A stretch of 63,109 bases of DNA from CAZGAQ01 sp964523405 (GCA_964523405.1 CAZGAQ010000032.1:1-63109); one strand, 5' to 3'; shown: positions 1 to 8,980, counted from the stretch's first letter. Notes: generated by a model from the letters alone, not told the origin. Numbers and translations are program-made.

Positions 1-1
1 G

Positions 2-823
2 CAGGGCATGCCGCTGCCGACCCCCGATGAGCCGGCCCCACTGGAAGCGCTGGATACGCTGACGAACCCGCTGCGCGAGATGCCCTCTCTGAGCGAACGC
101 GAGCTCGCCGGCGACACGCCGGGGCTCGGCGGCGATGGCGCGGGCGGCGACCTGGGCATCGGTGACGGCGCGCTGAGCCTCCTTGGCACCGGCAGCGGCG
201 CGGGCGAGGCCGGTACCGGCGGCCTGGGCGAGGGCCTCGGTGGCGGCAGTGCGCGCATGGGCATGGCCGGCATCTGGGACCTGAACATCCGCGCCAACAA
301 AGTGGTCTACGTGGTCGACTATTCCGGGTCGATCATCGTGGCCGTCGATGAGCTGAAACGCGAGCTGAAGCGCTCGGTGGGGCGGCTCAAACCCTCCCAA
401 TCCTTTGACGTGATTCTGTTTTACTCCCGCTCGGACGAGGTCAAAATCGAGAGTTTTAAGCCGAAACTGGAGGCCGCGACCGACGAGTTACGGAAGGAGT
501 TCTTTGCCTGGATCGACCGCCGGGCCCCCCAGGGCGACACGCAGCCGGTCGAGGCCATGCGGCGGGCCCTCGCGCTGCAGCCGGACGCGATCTTCCTCTT
601 CTCCGACGGGATGTTTGGCGACCCCCAGCGCGATGCCGCGCAGATCAACCACGCGAACGCCGGCAAGCTGACGCGCGTCTATTGCTTGGTGTTCGACGAG
701 CTGCTCCTGGCGGACAAGAGCGACCTGCCGCGCGAAACCGACGGTTCGCGCCTTTTGCGGGAGATCGCCGAGGCCAACGGAGGCAAGTGCAAGATTGTGA
801 CCGCGCGGGACCTGGGACGCTGA
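2..823 (+). CDS. VWA-domain protein, 5' end outside window
   Basis: C-terminal part of a von Willebrand factor A (VWA) domain protein. The frame is open to the left edge, so the ATG at 8 need not be the real start. The first ~90 visible residues are Gly/Ala-rich linker. The VWA fold follows, with a MIDAS-type metal site: DYSGS at about residue 104, a Thr in QGDTQP and an Asp in LFSDG. VWA domains bind partner proteins through a divalent metal. Downstream lie ExbB, two ExbD and a TPR gene on the same strand, only 40 nt away. I infer that this is the first visible gene of that envelope operon and may be a surface or periplasmic partner. No signal peptide can be judged because the N-terminus is missing. 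Confidence 0.8.
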   Translation, partial: QGMPLPTPDEPAPLEALDTLTNPLREMPSLSERELAGDTPGLGGDGAGGDLGIGDGALSLLGTGSGAGEAGTGGLGEGLGGGSARMGMAGIWDLNIRANKVVYVVDYSGSIIVAVDELKRELKRSVGRLKPSQSFDVILFYSRSDEVKIESFKPKLEAATDELRKEFFAWIDRRAPQGDTQPVEAMRRALALQPDAIFLFSDGMFGDPQRDAAQINHANAGKLTRVYCLVFDELLLADKSDLPRETDGSRLLREIAEANGGKCKIVTARDLGR

Positions 824-863
824 CGACACACGCCGGTGCGACCAGCGACCGGCAGGAGTGACT

Positions 864-1688
864 ATGCGAGCAATGTGGATTCGTCGCGCTCTGTTCGGCA
901 TCCTCTGGCTGGGCGCGCTGCCCGCCCTGGCGCAGGCACCCGCCGCGGGCGTGCAGAAACAGTCCCTGCTGAAGATCATTCGCGAGGGCATCGAGTACCC
1001 GACCTTCCTCATCCTCGCGGGCTCGGTCGTCGTCATCGCCTTCATCATCGAGCATTTTCTGACCGTGCGCCGCGCCGCCGTCGCTCCGGTCGACCAGATC
1101 GATAAGGCCCGCGCGCAGATCGAGGCCCGCAACTTCCGCGACTGCCTCGAGAGCCTCCGCCAGAGCCGCACCTACTTTGCCCAGATCATGACGGCCGCCC
1201 TCCAGCATGCCCGCCACGGCTTCGACGCCATGCACGAGGCGGCCCTGGAGAAATCCGGCCAACTCAGCAGCCGCATGTTCCGCAAGGCCGAGTACCTCAA
1301 CATCATCGGCAACCTCGGCCCGCTCCTCGGCCTGCTCGGGACCGTGTGGGGCATGATCGAGGCCTTCGGGGAGCTCGGTGCCGGCGGTGGCCAGGGCGGC
1401 AGCCAGCTCGCCGGCGGCATCAGCAAGGCCCTCGTCAACACGCTCCTCGGCCTGTCGCTCGCGATTCTCGGCATCGGCTTCTATGGCCTGTGCCGCAACC
1501 GGATCGAAGCCCAGACCGTCAGCGCCACCGTCGAAGCCCTCGATTTGCTGGAGTACTTCCGCCCGGGCCCGACCGCTGCGAAGCCCGCCGCGGCGCCGCC
1601 GCCTGCCGCCGCGGTGGCGCCACCACGCCCGCCCGCGCCGCCGCCGCGCGGCTCCGGTTCGCCCAAGGTGGGGGACCCGGCCGAGTGA
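864..1688 (+). CDS. MotA/TolQ/ExbB-type proton channel protein
   Basis: Inner-membrane channel subunit of the ExbB/TolQ/MotA family, which with ExbD converts proton motive force into work on envelope proteins. The ATG at 864 sits 5 nt after an AGGAG; a GTG at 858 overlaps that site and is less likely. Residues 1-22 look like a signal peptide or first helix ending in ALAQA. A membrane segment follows near residue 45, a cytoplasmic loop to about 145, then the family's paired helices, including NLGPLLGLLGTVWGMI. About 50 Pro/Ala-rich residues end the protein. Two ExbD-like genes follow, so a complete proton-driven motor is encoded. The cargo is unknown; no TonB or TonB-dependent receptor gene lies nearby. 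Confidence 0.9.
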   Translation: MRAMWIRRALFGILWLGALPALAQAPAAGVQKQSLLKIIREGIEYPTFLILAGSVVVIAFIIEHFLTVRRAAVAPVDQIDKARAQIEARNFRDCLESLRQSRTYFAQIMTAALQHARHGFDAMHEAALEKSGQLSSRMFRKAEYLNIIGNLGPLLGLLGTVWGMIEAFGELGAGGGQGGSQLAGGISKALVNTLLGLSLAILGIGFYGLCRNRIEAQTVSATVEALDLLEYFRPGPTAAKPAAAPPPAAAVAPPRPPAPPPRGSGSPKVGDPAE

Positions 1689-1748
1689 GACGGGTGCCGC
1701 GCGACCGCGCACCCGCCCGGCTCGCCGGGCGCTGGAGTGAGTTGGGAC

Positions 1749-2240
1749 ATGGCTCTGAAACGTCCGCCCCAGCCGATGTCGATGACCCTGAATCTCGCCC
1801 CGATGGTGGACGTGATGATGTGTCTCATCATCTTCTTTCTCATCGCCAGCCGCCTCTCCAGCGAGTTCAAGGTGGATCTGCCCTGGGCCCTCGCCGCCAA
1901 GACGGTCGAAGGCACCGAGCTGGGCAACCGTGTCACGATTACCATCCGCCGCCCCGCGACCGGCACCGACGACACCGCCGAATACGTGATTCGTGAGTGG
2001 GACGGCCAGCAGATCCGCGACCGCGCCCTCCAGCCCGAGGACCTCGAAGCGCTGCTCAAAGCTCAGGTCGTACGCGCCGCCCGCGAAAAGCAGCCCTTGC
2101 GCTGCGTCATCAACGCCGACCGCATGGTCATGTATAAGCATGTCGAGGTTGTCCTGCGCGCCTGTGGTGTCGCGCGCATCGCCGACATCGTCTTCAGCGT
2201 CAGCGAGGGCCGCGACCCCGCGGAGGCCGTCCCGTCATGA
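1749..2240 (+). CDS. ExbD/TolR-family protein 1
   Basis: Biopolymer-transport ExbD/TolR family protein of about 163 residues. One N-terminal membrane helix holds the family's essential acid: Asp in NLAPMVDVMMCLIIFF, at about residue 21. A periplasmic alpha/beta domain follows. The ATG at 1749 gives the usual short cytoplasmic head; an in-frame GTG at 1737 is possible. The gene lies 60 nt after the ExbB-like gene and its ATGA overlaps the start of the second ExbD gene by 4 nt, so the two are translationally coupled. Having two different ExbD proteins with one ExbB suggests a heteromeric rotor shaft, as known for other ExbBDD or Tol-like systems in Planctomycetota. Confidence 0.9.
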   Translation: MALKRPPQPMSMTLNLAPMVDVMMCLIIFFLIASRLSSEFKVDLPWALAAKTVEGTELGNRVTITIRRPATGTDDTAEYVIREWDGQQIRDRALQPEDLEALLKAQVVRAAREKQPLRCVINADRMVMYKHVEVVLRACGVARIADIVFSVSEGRDPAEAVPS

Positions 2241-2707
2241 CCCGCCGTCGCGCGACCAGCGTGGAGTGCGTCCCGAACCTCGCCCCCATGGTCGACGTGA
2301 TCATGGTGCTGCTCGTCTTCTTTCTTCTCGGTGCCACCCTCGATCTCGCCCAGCGCGGCGTCCTGCAAACCTCGCTGGACCCCTCCAGCGGCCCCAGCCC
2401 CGGCCAGGCCGTCGCCGTGCAGTCCCTGCTCATCCGCATCGGCCTGGGCGACGTCGACAACGGCGCGTCCGCCTCCATCGTCGTCATGGATCGCCGCCTG
2501 CCCAGCGGCGACTTCGAGGGCCTCTTCAAACTCCTCGACAGCCAACGCATCGCCGGCACCGACACGAAAAATCCCGTCGTCATCGGCGCGGAAACGAGCG
2601 TCCGCTGGAAGTACGTCGTCAAGGCCATGGACGCCGCGGTCCGGGCGAAGTTCACGAACGTGCAGTTTGCGGTGAGCTTCCGGCCGGGCGCAGTGAGTCC
2701 GCCATGA
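2237..2707 (+). CDS. ExbD/TolR-family protein 2
   Basis: Second ExbD/TolR-type protein, 156 residues. Its single helix starts near residue 15 with NLAPMVDVIMVLLVFFLLG, which includes the conserved proton-carrying Asp. The rest is a periplasmic domain. The start ATG overlaps the stop of the first ExbD gene, and its own stop overlaps the ATG of the next gene, so all three are coupled in one transcript. It diverges from the first ExbD outside the helix, so this is not a recent duplication. Its role is to transmit proton-driven rotation to a periplasmic partner; the neighbouring TPR and VWA proteins are the natural candidates. Confidence 0.9.
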   Translation: MTRRRATSVECVPNLAPMVDVIMVLLVFFLLGATLDLAQRGVLQTSLDPSSGPSPGQAVAVQSLLIRIGLGDVDNGASASIVVMDRRLPSGDFEGLFKLLDSQRIAGTDTKNPVVIGAETSVRWKYVVKAMDAAVRAKFTNVQFAVSFRPGAVSPP

Positions 2708-5529
2708 ACAAACGCGTCGCGATCGTCCTGGTGGTGGCCGCGGGTGGGTGGGGGGGCTGGCACGCCGCTCGTGCGCGCGCGCAGGACTCCGCGCCCGCGT
2801 CCGGCATCCCCGCGGATGTCCAGAAGATGATCGATGACGGCATGACCGATGCGCTCGAGGCCCGTCTCCTCGGCGGGCGCAACCCCGAAGAGAAGGGTTG
2901 GCTCGCCCAGGCCTACGCCGGCCGCGCCCGTCGCGCCAAGGCCGGCGACGAGCGCAAGCGCGCCTTCGAGCGCGCTGACGAAAAGTACCGCGCTTGGGTC
3001 GACGCCCTGGTCAAGGCCGGCACCGCCGCGCCCGGTGCGTCCATTCGCATCGCGGCCGCCCGCGTCCAGTACGGCAATATGCTCCTCTCGGGCCCCGCCG
3101 CCGCCGACATGGATGAGTACGAGCTTACCGCGGGCCAGCGCGGCGACCGCAAAGCCCTCGCGCAATGGCTCGACAAAGCCCGCGCCCAATACGACCAGGC
3201 CGGTCGCGCCCTCGCGCCCGTCATGGCCGAAATCTCGCAACGGGAAGAAGAGCTCCTCCAGGCCGGCCTCTTCGATGTCGTCCGCCAGGCCAGCCTCGAT
3301 CAGACCCTCAACCTCGGCTGGGCCTGCTATTACCTCGGCGTCCTCGAACCCAAGGACTCCCCCAAGCAGCGTGAGCTCCTCGCTGCGGCCGAACGCCAGT
3401 TCACGCAGCTCGTCGATCGCGACCAGCCCGGCCAGATGCGCTACCTGTGCTACCTCGCCCTGGCGATGGCGCAGCGCGAGCTCGGCCGCACGAAGGAGGC
3501 GTCGGACAACTTCCTCAAGGCGCTCGGCGACGACGCCGACTTCGCGCTCCGCGCCCGCGTGCAGTACGAATTCGCCCGTTGCCAGATGGCCGCCGGCGAC
3601 TTCGACGAGGCCCGCGCCACCCTGCGCCCGCTCGTCGAAAAAGACCCCGCGCGCCTCGACCCTGGCGAACGCGCCGGCCGCTTCTATGTGAATCTCGCCC
3701 ACCTGTGGGATGCCTACAGCTACCTCATGCAGTCGGACGCGATCCGCCGCACCCTCGCCGACGATGCCTCGCGCGCCGCGCTCGTCCAAAAGGCCCAGCG
3801 CACCCGCGAGACCGGCCTCAGCCGCCTCAGCCGCCTCGCGGTCCGCGGGGGACCCTGGCCGGCCCTCGTCCAGACCTACATCTCCAGCAGCATCGACCTC
3901 GCGACGCCCCTCAACAAGCTCACCGCGACCGAGCTGCTCTACTCTGCCGGCGCGCTGATCGAAGCAAAGAAATACAGCGACGCCATGGACCGCCTCGTCG
4001 AGGCTTCCCGCCGGGAAGGCGTCGACGACGCCACCGCCGGCGACATCCTCTTCGAGCTCGGCCGCTGCCGCCACCTCGTCCGCAACGAGCGCGGCGCCGC
4101 CGAAGCTTTCCAACGCCTGGCCACCGCGCACCGCAACCACGCCCAGGCCGCCCAGGCCGCCCAGTTCGCCTACCAGCTCTGGGGCAAGGTCGCCGAAATC
4201 AGCAAGAAGAAGGACGACTACCTCCAGCTCGCCGCCGCCCTCCGCAACGTCATCGAAAACTACGCCGACCACCCCGCTCGCGACGAAGCGCTCTGGCTGC
4301 TCCCCCTGGCCTTGCAGTTCGCCGGCCAGTATGCCGAGGCCGCCGCCCAATTCGCCAAGGTCCCCGAGCAGAGCAAGCATTGGGAAGAGGCCCAGTACCG
4401 CCGGGCTGTCGCCGGCCGCCAGGCCTGGGAAGCCCTCCGCGGAACCGCCGATCCCGACGCCTACCGCCAGGCCGGCCGCCAGGCGATCGACGGCCTGCGC
4501 GCGTACGCCGACGCCAGCGCCCAGCGCGCCACGTCCGCCGTCCACAAGGACGCCCTGCTCAAGTGGTCCGCCGAGGCCCGCGTTGCCGCGGCCGAGTCGC
4601 TGACGCTGCCGGGCATGGACGACTACGACGGCGCCCTCGCCGCCATCGCCTCCTTCGAGCAGCAATACCCCGACAGCCCCCAGATCGGCCGCGTGCTCGC
4701 CGTGCGCATCCGCGCCTATCGCGGCCTCCGCAATTTCGAGCAAGCCTCGAAAATCCTCAGCCAGTTCCTCGAGACCGCCCCGCCTGGCCAGGTCGGTGGC
4801 ACGCTTGCGGCCCTCGCCCGCGGCATGCAGGAAGAAGTGCAGCGCCTGCTTTCCGACGGCCAGGCCGACGCCGCCCACCGCCTCGCGACCGACTCCGTCG
4901 CCACCTTCGCAGAGCTTGAAAAGTGGGTCCGCGCCGACGCCGCCCGCGCCGGCAACCTCGAATTCGTCCTCGCCGGCCAAGCGGAGATGCTCTATTTCGC
5001 CGGCCGGTACGCCGACGCCCGCAAGCTCGCCGAGGAGTTGCTCGCCAAGAGCCCGAAGAACGGCAACTACCTCCGCCTCCGCGCCCAAACGCTCACGGGC
5101 CAACTCGGCTTCGAAACGCCGGGCGCCCCTGTGCTGCCGACCGCGCCGCAGTCGGCCGACGCGAATTCGCCTGCTCCCCAGACCGCCGACGCGAGTGCCC
5201 CCAAGGCGGCCGATACCGCCGCGATTAAGGCCGCCCGCGACGCTTGGGCCGTCCTCCTTGGCGACCCCGGCCTGCGCGAACGCGCCCCCGAGCGCTACTG
5301 GGAAGCCCGCTACAACTGGCTCGCTCTCGGCTACCGCGCCGGGGACGTGGCCGAGGTCGAGAGCCAGATCCGCCAGGAACGCGTCTGGTACCCCGACCTC
5401 GGCGGCGCCCCCTGGCAGGACCGCCTCGAAGCCCTCCTTGCCGAAGCACGCACCAAACTCGGCCTCCCTCCCGAACCCACCCCGCCCGCGACCCAACCGG
5501 CTGCCGCAGCGCCCGCGTCGCAACCGTAG
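2704..5529 (+). CDS. secreted tetratricopeptide-repeat protein
   Basis: Large exported helical-repeat protein, 941 residues. The ATG at 2704 overlaps the previous stop (ATGA). Residues 1-28 form a signal peptide (MNKRVAIVLVVAAGG..., ending ARAQD). The remainder is Ala/Arg/Glu-rich helical hairpins of TPR type, with visible repeats such as YLALAMAQRELGRTKEASDNF and FEQASKILSQF, and a Pro/Ala linker near residues 815-840. TPR solenoids bind other proteins. Its place as last gene of the VWA-ExbB-ExbD-ExbD operon suggests that it is the periplasmic scaffold acted on by the proton-driven motor. No enzymatic motif is visible. The 130-nt gap to the convergent next gene shows no strong terminator. 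Confidence 0.85.
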   Translation: MNKRVAIVLVVAAGGWGGWHAARARAQDSAPASGIPADVQKMIDDGMTDALEARLLGGRNPEEKGWLAQAYAGRARRAKAGDERKRAFERADEKYRAWVDALVKAGTAAPGASIRIAAARVQYGNMLLSGPAAADMDEYELTAGQRGDRKALAQWLDKARAQYDQAGRALAPVMAEISQREEELLQAGLFDVVRQASLDQTLNLGWACYYLGVLEPKDSPKQRELLAAAERQFTQLVDRDQPGQMRYLCYLALAMAQRELGRTKEASDNFLKALGDDADFALRARVQYEFARCQMAAGDFDEARATLRPLVEKDPARLDPGERAGRFYVNLAHLWDAYSYLMQSDAIRRTLADDASRAALVQKAQRTRETGLSRLSRLAVRGGPWPALVQTYISSSIDLATPLNKLTATELLYSAGALIEAKKYSDAMDRLVEASRREGVDDATAGDILFELGRCRHLVRNERGAAEAFQRLATAHRNHAQAAQAAQFAYQLWGKVAEISKKKDDYLQLAAALRNVIENYADHPARDEALWLLPLALQFAGQYAEAAAQFAKVPEQSKHWEEAQYRRAVAGRQAWEALRGTADPDAYRQAGRQAIDGLRAYADASAQRATSAVHKDALLKWSAEARVAAAESLTLPGMDDYDGALAAIASFEQQYPDSPQIGRVLAVRIRAYRGLRNFEQASKILSQFLETAPPGQVGGTLAALARGMQEEVQRLLSDGQADAAHRLATDSVATFAELEKWVRADAARAGNLEFVLAGQAEMLYFAGRYADARKLAEELLAKSPKNGNYLRLRAQTLTGQLGFETPGAPVLPTAPQSADANSPAPQTADASAPKAADTAAIKAARDAWAVLLGDPGLRERAPERYWEARYNWLALGYRAGDVAEVESQIRQERVWYPDLGGAPWQDRLEALLAEARTKLGLPPEPTPPATQPAAAAPASQP

Positions 5530-5658
5530 CGCCCGCAGACCTTCCGCGCGGCACTGCTCCGTAACGGGGCAAGGGCGGCGGCCGCCTGTGCGACACGCAA
5601 CTTGTCGTGCGCCCGCGGCCTTGATGCGGCGAGAATAGCTTCCTTGGCGTACCCTGGC

Positions 5659-6813
5659 CTACGGTTGCGGTCCACTGATCGGCTGGCTTTCCGCCTTCAC
5701 CCCCGCGCCGATAAAGCCCTCGTCGATCAGCACGTCCAGCGGCAGCAACGCGAAGAGATTCGCCGGTGCCGGGATGGGGGCCCCCGACGCCGAGCGCGTG
5801 GTGGTTCCCGCCAGTGCGGCCGCCGCGCTCTCGCGGATGCGGCGCAGCGATTCCCCGTTGCTGTCGGGTGTCACTTCCTCCAGCATCCGCGCGCACAACC
5901 GCTCTGCGACATCGTACCGCCGCGCCCGGTACGCCAGAATCGCCCCATTGTGCCCCATCAGCGTGACACTCACGTCGTCCAGCGGCGTGGTTAACGCGGG
6001 ATGGTCGAGCATTCGTGCCACCGCGTCCGCCGCGGCCTGCGGATCCCCCAGCTTGTCGTACAAGCACGCCAGGTAGAAGTAGTGGGAGTAACTGGGCTGG
6101 GCCTCCACCCACTCCCGGAACGCCCGTGCGGCCGGCCCCGGCGAATGCGGCGACTCCAGCAGGGCCCGCCCGATCCGCGGCAGCCAGTGCTCCGGTACGC
6201 GCTCAATGGCGGCCGCGCACGCCGCTGCGGCCAGATCCATGCGCCCCATATGCCGCAGAAAGCACACCTCTTTGCGGAGCTCCTGGGGCAACTCGCGCGC
6301 GTCCACGGTGGCCATCTGCGCGTCGTAGCCCGCGATGGCGGCCGTGACGATCTCGTCGTCAGGGACGCGTTCGTCGGCCGGCAGTCGAACGACGGTCTTC
6401 CGCCCGCGTTCCGTCTCCGTATAGAACTCGAACTCCCAGACCTTCTCCGTCGCGGTCGAAGTCGCGTCATCACGCGCGACGAAGTAACCGAAGTGGTGGA
6501 ACCCGCCGCCCATCTCGATGCGCAGCCCGTTCTCGTCGAATGTGACGTAGTGCGCTGGTACGGGCGTCAGCTCCGCGGGTAGCCAGCCTGTGCCGAACTC
6601 GTCCACGCGGTCCCCGAAGCGCCCCTCCAGCGTCTGGGCGTAACGCGCCATCACCGGCGCCGCGCGCCCGAACACCGCATCGGACTTGAGCCGCTGTTCG
6701 AGCCGCTCCAGCGCGACGATCGCCTGGACTTCCGGCCGGTTCCACACGATCGCCACCAGCCCGCCGCCTGCGGCGAGCACGACCAGCCCCGCCAGCACCA
6801 GTTTGCGTCGCAT
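5659..6813 (-). CDS. membrane-anchored hypothetical protein with TPR-like half
   Basis: Unrecognised protein, 384 residues. A signal anchor occupies residues 5-25 (LVLAGLVVLAAGGGLVAIV). Residues 60-165 form a mixed beta region rich in aromatic and charged positions (FHHFGYFVARDD). Residues 170-330 are helical repeats resembling TPR (YFYLACLYDKLGDPQAAADAVARML). The C-terminus is a Pro/Ala linker. GAGGAG lies 6 nt before the ATG at 6813, which supports the start. It converges with the TPR gene of the motor operon, so it is not in that transcript. A role in the envelope is plausible from the anchor; nothing more can be said. Confidence 0.7.
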   Translation of the reverse strand: MRRKLVLAGLVVLAAGGGLVAIVWNRPEVQAIVALERLEQRLKSDAVFGRAAPVMARYAQTLEGRFGDRVDEFGTGWLPAELTPVPAHYVTFDENGLRIEMGGGFHHFGYFVARDDATSTATEKVWEFEFYTETERGRKTVVRLPADERVPDDEIVTAAIAGYDAQMATVDARELPQELRKEVCFLRHMGRMDLAAAACAAAIERVPEHWLPRIGRALLESPHSPGPAARAFREWVEAQPSYSHYFYLACLYDKLGDPQAAADAVARMLDHPALTTPLDDVSVTLMGHNGAILAYRARRYDVAERLCARMLEEVTPDSNGESLRRIRESAAAALAGTTTRSASGAPIPAPANLFALLPLDVLIDEGFIGAGVKAESQPISGPQP

Positions 6814-6849
6814 GCGGTCTCCTCACGCCGTCGCCGGGTCACGCTGCAT

Positions 6850-6978
6850 CTACGCTGGCCGTACGTACTCCGCCCGCACAACCCGCAAATCCTCCGCATA
6901 GCAGCTCACCGAATCCGCCTCGTAGTCATGCAGCGCCCATTTGACCCGCTCCCACGGATCGTCGCGCTGGTCGATCAC
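6850..6978 (-). CDS. possible 42-residue ORF beside repeat DNA
   Basis: Short frame starting at GTG (6978), reading M-IDQRDDPWERVKWALHDYEA... and ending EYVRPA. It is acidic and amphipathic, unlike the repeat DNA upstream. It lies 36 nt before the start of the 384-residue protein and right after a repeat with cttcgtgtcc-type motifs, with no clear ribosome site. It may be the surviving 3' end of a gene whose 5' part was replaced by the repeat, or a small real protein. No family recognised. Confidence 0.25.
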   Translation of the reverse strand: MIDQRDDPWERVKWALHDYEADSVSCYAEDLRVVRAEYVRPA

Positions 6979-6990
6979 GGCAAACCCGCC

Positions 6991-7073
6991 TTCTTCTCCG
7001 CGTCCTTCGCGTCCGCGTGGTATGCAAGCAATCCCGCTTCGTTCGTGCCCTTCGTGTCCTCGGTGGTGAGAGT
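6991..7073. repeat. degenerate cttcgtgtcc-type repeat
   Basis: Stretch of imperfect 9-10-nt units built on ctccgcgtcc, ttcgcgtccg, ttcgtgccc and ttcgtgtcct, ending in cggtggtgag. I know this composition from short repeats scattered in many bacterial genomes and metagenomes. It separates the radical SAM gene from the small frame at 6850-6978 and is non-coding. Confidence 0.5.
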
Positions 7074-7091
7074 CCCGCCGGGTACCACTTC

Positions 7092-8789
7092 TCACCGAGC
7101 AGTCGCACCCGGTGCCCGGGACAGCGCGATGGCCGCCTGCGCCAGCGGGTCGGATGCGGCCTGCAGGAGCGTGGCACATTGCGCGGCGGCAATCGCGGCG
7201 GTCGCGGCCGTGCCGGTGGGGGGTGGAATGGCCGTGGCGGAGGAGGAGTCGCAGGCACAGCAGGTGATGGCCGGCGGCGTGTGGGCCCAGGCGTCGTCGG
7301 GATGTCTCCACGCCCGTGAATCAAGGTCGAGGAAGTCGCGGAAGCGCGGGACGCGGCGGTGCTTCTTGGCGTAGTAGTAGCGAATGCCCTTGTCGATCGC
7401 GAGGTTGGTGATCCAGGACAGCTTCTTGAGGGGGAGGGCCTTCAGGCGGCGCACGGTAGAGCGCAGGGAATAGAACTCGGCGAAGGCGGCCATCTGGGCG
7501 TGGCGGAGCTGCTTCGGCGTCATGCGCTTGGGCTCGTAGACGACCGACGCGCCGTTGTACTTCTCCCAGTCATACGTGCGAATGCGGCCTTCGCGCTCGA
7601 ACTGGCGGAAGAACTCCGTGCCGGGATACGGCGTGAGGATCGGATAGCAGCTCATCGCCAGGTCCATGCGCTGCGCGAAGTGGCACGCGGCCATACAGTC
7701 GCGCCAGTCGTCGTTGTCGAAGCCGAAGATGAACGCCCCCCACAGGCCGATGCGGTGACTCTGAATCTTGCGAATGCGCCAGGCGTAGGTGTCGGAGCGG
7801 ACGAACTTCTTGCCGGCTTCCTGGAGCGTGCCGGCCCGCGGGCTTTCGAGGCCGAGGATCAGGCCCTGGCAGCCGCTGGCGCGCATGGTGGCCATGAGGC
7901 GGTCGCTCTTGCTGATGAGGATGTCGCACTGGCTGGCCCAGTTGACGCGGAGGGGCTTCATGCGCTCGCAGAGCTCCTCGGCCCAGGCCTGGTTACCGCC
8001 GAAGTTGTCGTCGGCGAAGATGAAGCACGGCGGCTTGTGGACTTCGCAGACGGCCTTGAGCTCGTCGATGATGTCGCCGACGTCGCGCTGGCGGAACTTG
8101 CGGCCGAAGACGGCGGGCGTCGTGCAGAAGTTGCAGTTGTGCGGGCAGCCGCGGGTGGTCTGGATCGGGTTGGCGACGAGGTAGTCCGCGGGATTGATGA
8201 CGTCCTTGCGCGGCGTGGCGATGGGGGCGCTGGGGTAGGTTGCCCAGTCGTAGATGGACTTCAGGCCGGTGCGGCCGGGTTGACCCTGGGCGACGGCGGC
8301 CTGGAAGTCGGCGATCGCGTGGGGGAGCGTGGACTCGGCGTCACCCCGGCACACGGCGTCGCAGTGCTGGAGGGCTTCGGCGGGCAGGGCGCTGGGATGG
8401 ATGCCGCCCATGATGACGGGGATGCCGAGGCGGCGGTAATCGTCGGCGAGCTGATAGGCGCGGCGGGCCTGGGTGGTCATCGCGGAGATGCCGACGAGGT
8501 CGACATCCGCGCGGGCGGTGTGCGGCTGGTCGAGCGTGCACTCGTCGACGAGCTCGACGCTCCAGTTGCGCGGCAGGACGGCGGCACAGATCATGAGGCC
8601 GGTGGGGGCGAAGATGGCCTTGCGCGTGAAGTGGAACTTCTGCGCGTGGCGCGAGACGAAGGCGGGCGTCCAGCGGCCCAGGGGCGAGGTCATGTTCCGG
8701 ATGACGTCCGGCATCGTAATGTTCGACAGCGGCGAATTCGGGTTGATGAGGCGGATACGCGGCTGACGAGCGGCTTCTGCGGCAATCAT
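7092..8789 (-). CDS. B12-binding domain radical SAM protein
   Basis: Radical S-adenosylmethionine enzyme of the cobalamin-binding subfamily, 565 residues. It starts at ATG 8789, 9 nt after GGAG. The N-terminal ~170 residues form a Rossmann-like B12 domain (VDLVGISAMT, then IPVIMGGIHPSALP). The radical SAM barrel follows, with the 4Fe-4S motif CPHNCNFC at Cys215, Cys219 and Cys222. The last part matches the DUF4070-like region (ILTPYPGTEFF, then KRMTPKQL). This class includes methyltransferases and ring-forming enzymes acting on lipids, hopanoids and antibiotics; the substrate cannot be read from sequence. The C-terminal ~60 residues are Ala/Thr/Cys-rich and look degenerate. Together with the B12-dependent ribonucleotide reductase downstream it implies that cobalamin is available. 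Confidence 0.88.
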   Translation of the reverse strand: MIAAEAARQPRIRLINPNSPLSNITMPDVIRNMTSPLGRWTPAFVSRHAQKFHFTRKAIFAPTGLMICAAVLPRNWSVELVDECTLDQPHTARADVDLVGISAMTTQARRAYQLADDYRRLGIPVIMGGIHPSALPAEALQHCDAVCRGDAESTLPHAIADFQAAVAQGQPGRTGLKSIYDWATYPSAPIATPRKDVINPADYLVANPIQTTRGCPHNCNFCTTPAVFGRKFRQRDVGDIIDELKAVCEVHKPPCFIFADDNFGGNQAWAEELCERMKPLRVNWASQCDILISKSDRLMATMRASGCQGLILGLESPRAGTLQEAGKKFVRSDTYAWRIRKIQSHRIGLWGAFIFGFDNDDWRDCMAACHFAQRMDLAMSCYPILTPYPGTEFFRQFEREGRIRTYDWEKYNGASVVYEPKRMTPKQLRHAQMAAFAEFYSLRSTVRRLKALPLKKLSWITNLAIDKGIRYYYAKKHRRVPRFRDFLDLDSRAWRHPDDAWAHTPPAITCCACDSSSATAIPPPTGTAATAAIAAAQCATLLQAASDPLAQAAIALSRAPGATAR

Positions 8790-8823
8790 GGCACGACAAC
8801 TCCGGGCCCACGTGGGCGTTGCA

Positions 8824-8922
8824 CTATTGTCCGCCCGAGGACGGCGGGAGTCCAGTTTGGGCAGGCGGCGGCAAGGCGTAGCCGCAGTCGAGGCAGCGGG
8901 CGTCGTCGGGGAGGCCGTGCAT
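8824..8922 (-). pseudogene. N-terminal fragment of zinc-ribbon gene
   Basis: A 32-residue frame reading MHGLPDDARCLDCGYAL, then losing similarity and stopping at TAG. Its first 17 residues match the start of the neighbouring zinc-ribbon protein at 8981-9712 except for one Thr/Asp change. It lies just downstream of that gene on the same strand. The simplest reading is a partial tandem duplication that left only the gene's 5' end. It keeps only one CxxC, so it cannot form a full zinc ribbon. Confidence 0.7.
8871..8922 (-). repeat. direct repeat copy 1 (zinc-ribbon 5' end)
   Basis: About 52 nt that match 9661-9712 at all but a few positions in the same orientation. Both contain the start codon and first codons of a zinc-ribbon gene. 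The two copies flank the gene at 8981-9712 and are the footprint of a partial duplication. Confidence 0.8.
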
Positions 8923-8980
8923 GCCGAGGATTGTGCGCGATCGGGGGTGGGACGGGAAGGACGGGGGCGCGCGGGGCGGT

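Noticed and set aside
1993..2703. Upstream extension of the TPR protein
   Set aside because: It runs through both ExbD genes in another frame; the signal peptide begins at ATG 2704.
2200..5523. 1107-codon open frame on the minus strand
   Set aside because: Lies opposite the coupled ExbD and TPR genes; composition is Gly/Ala/Glu/Val from GC-rich antisense, with no domain or ribosome site.
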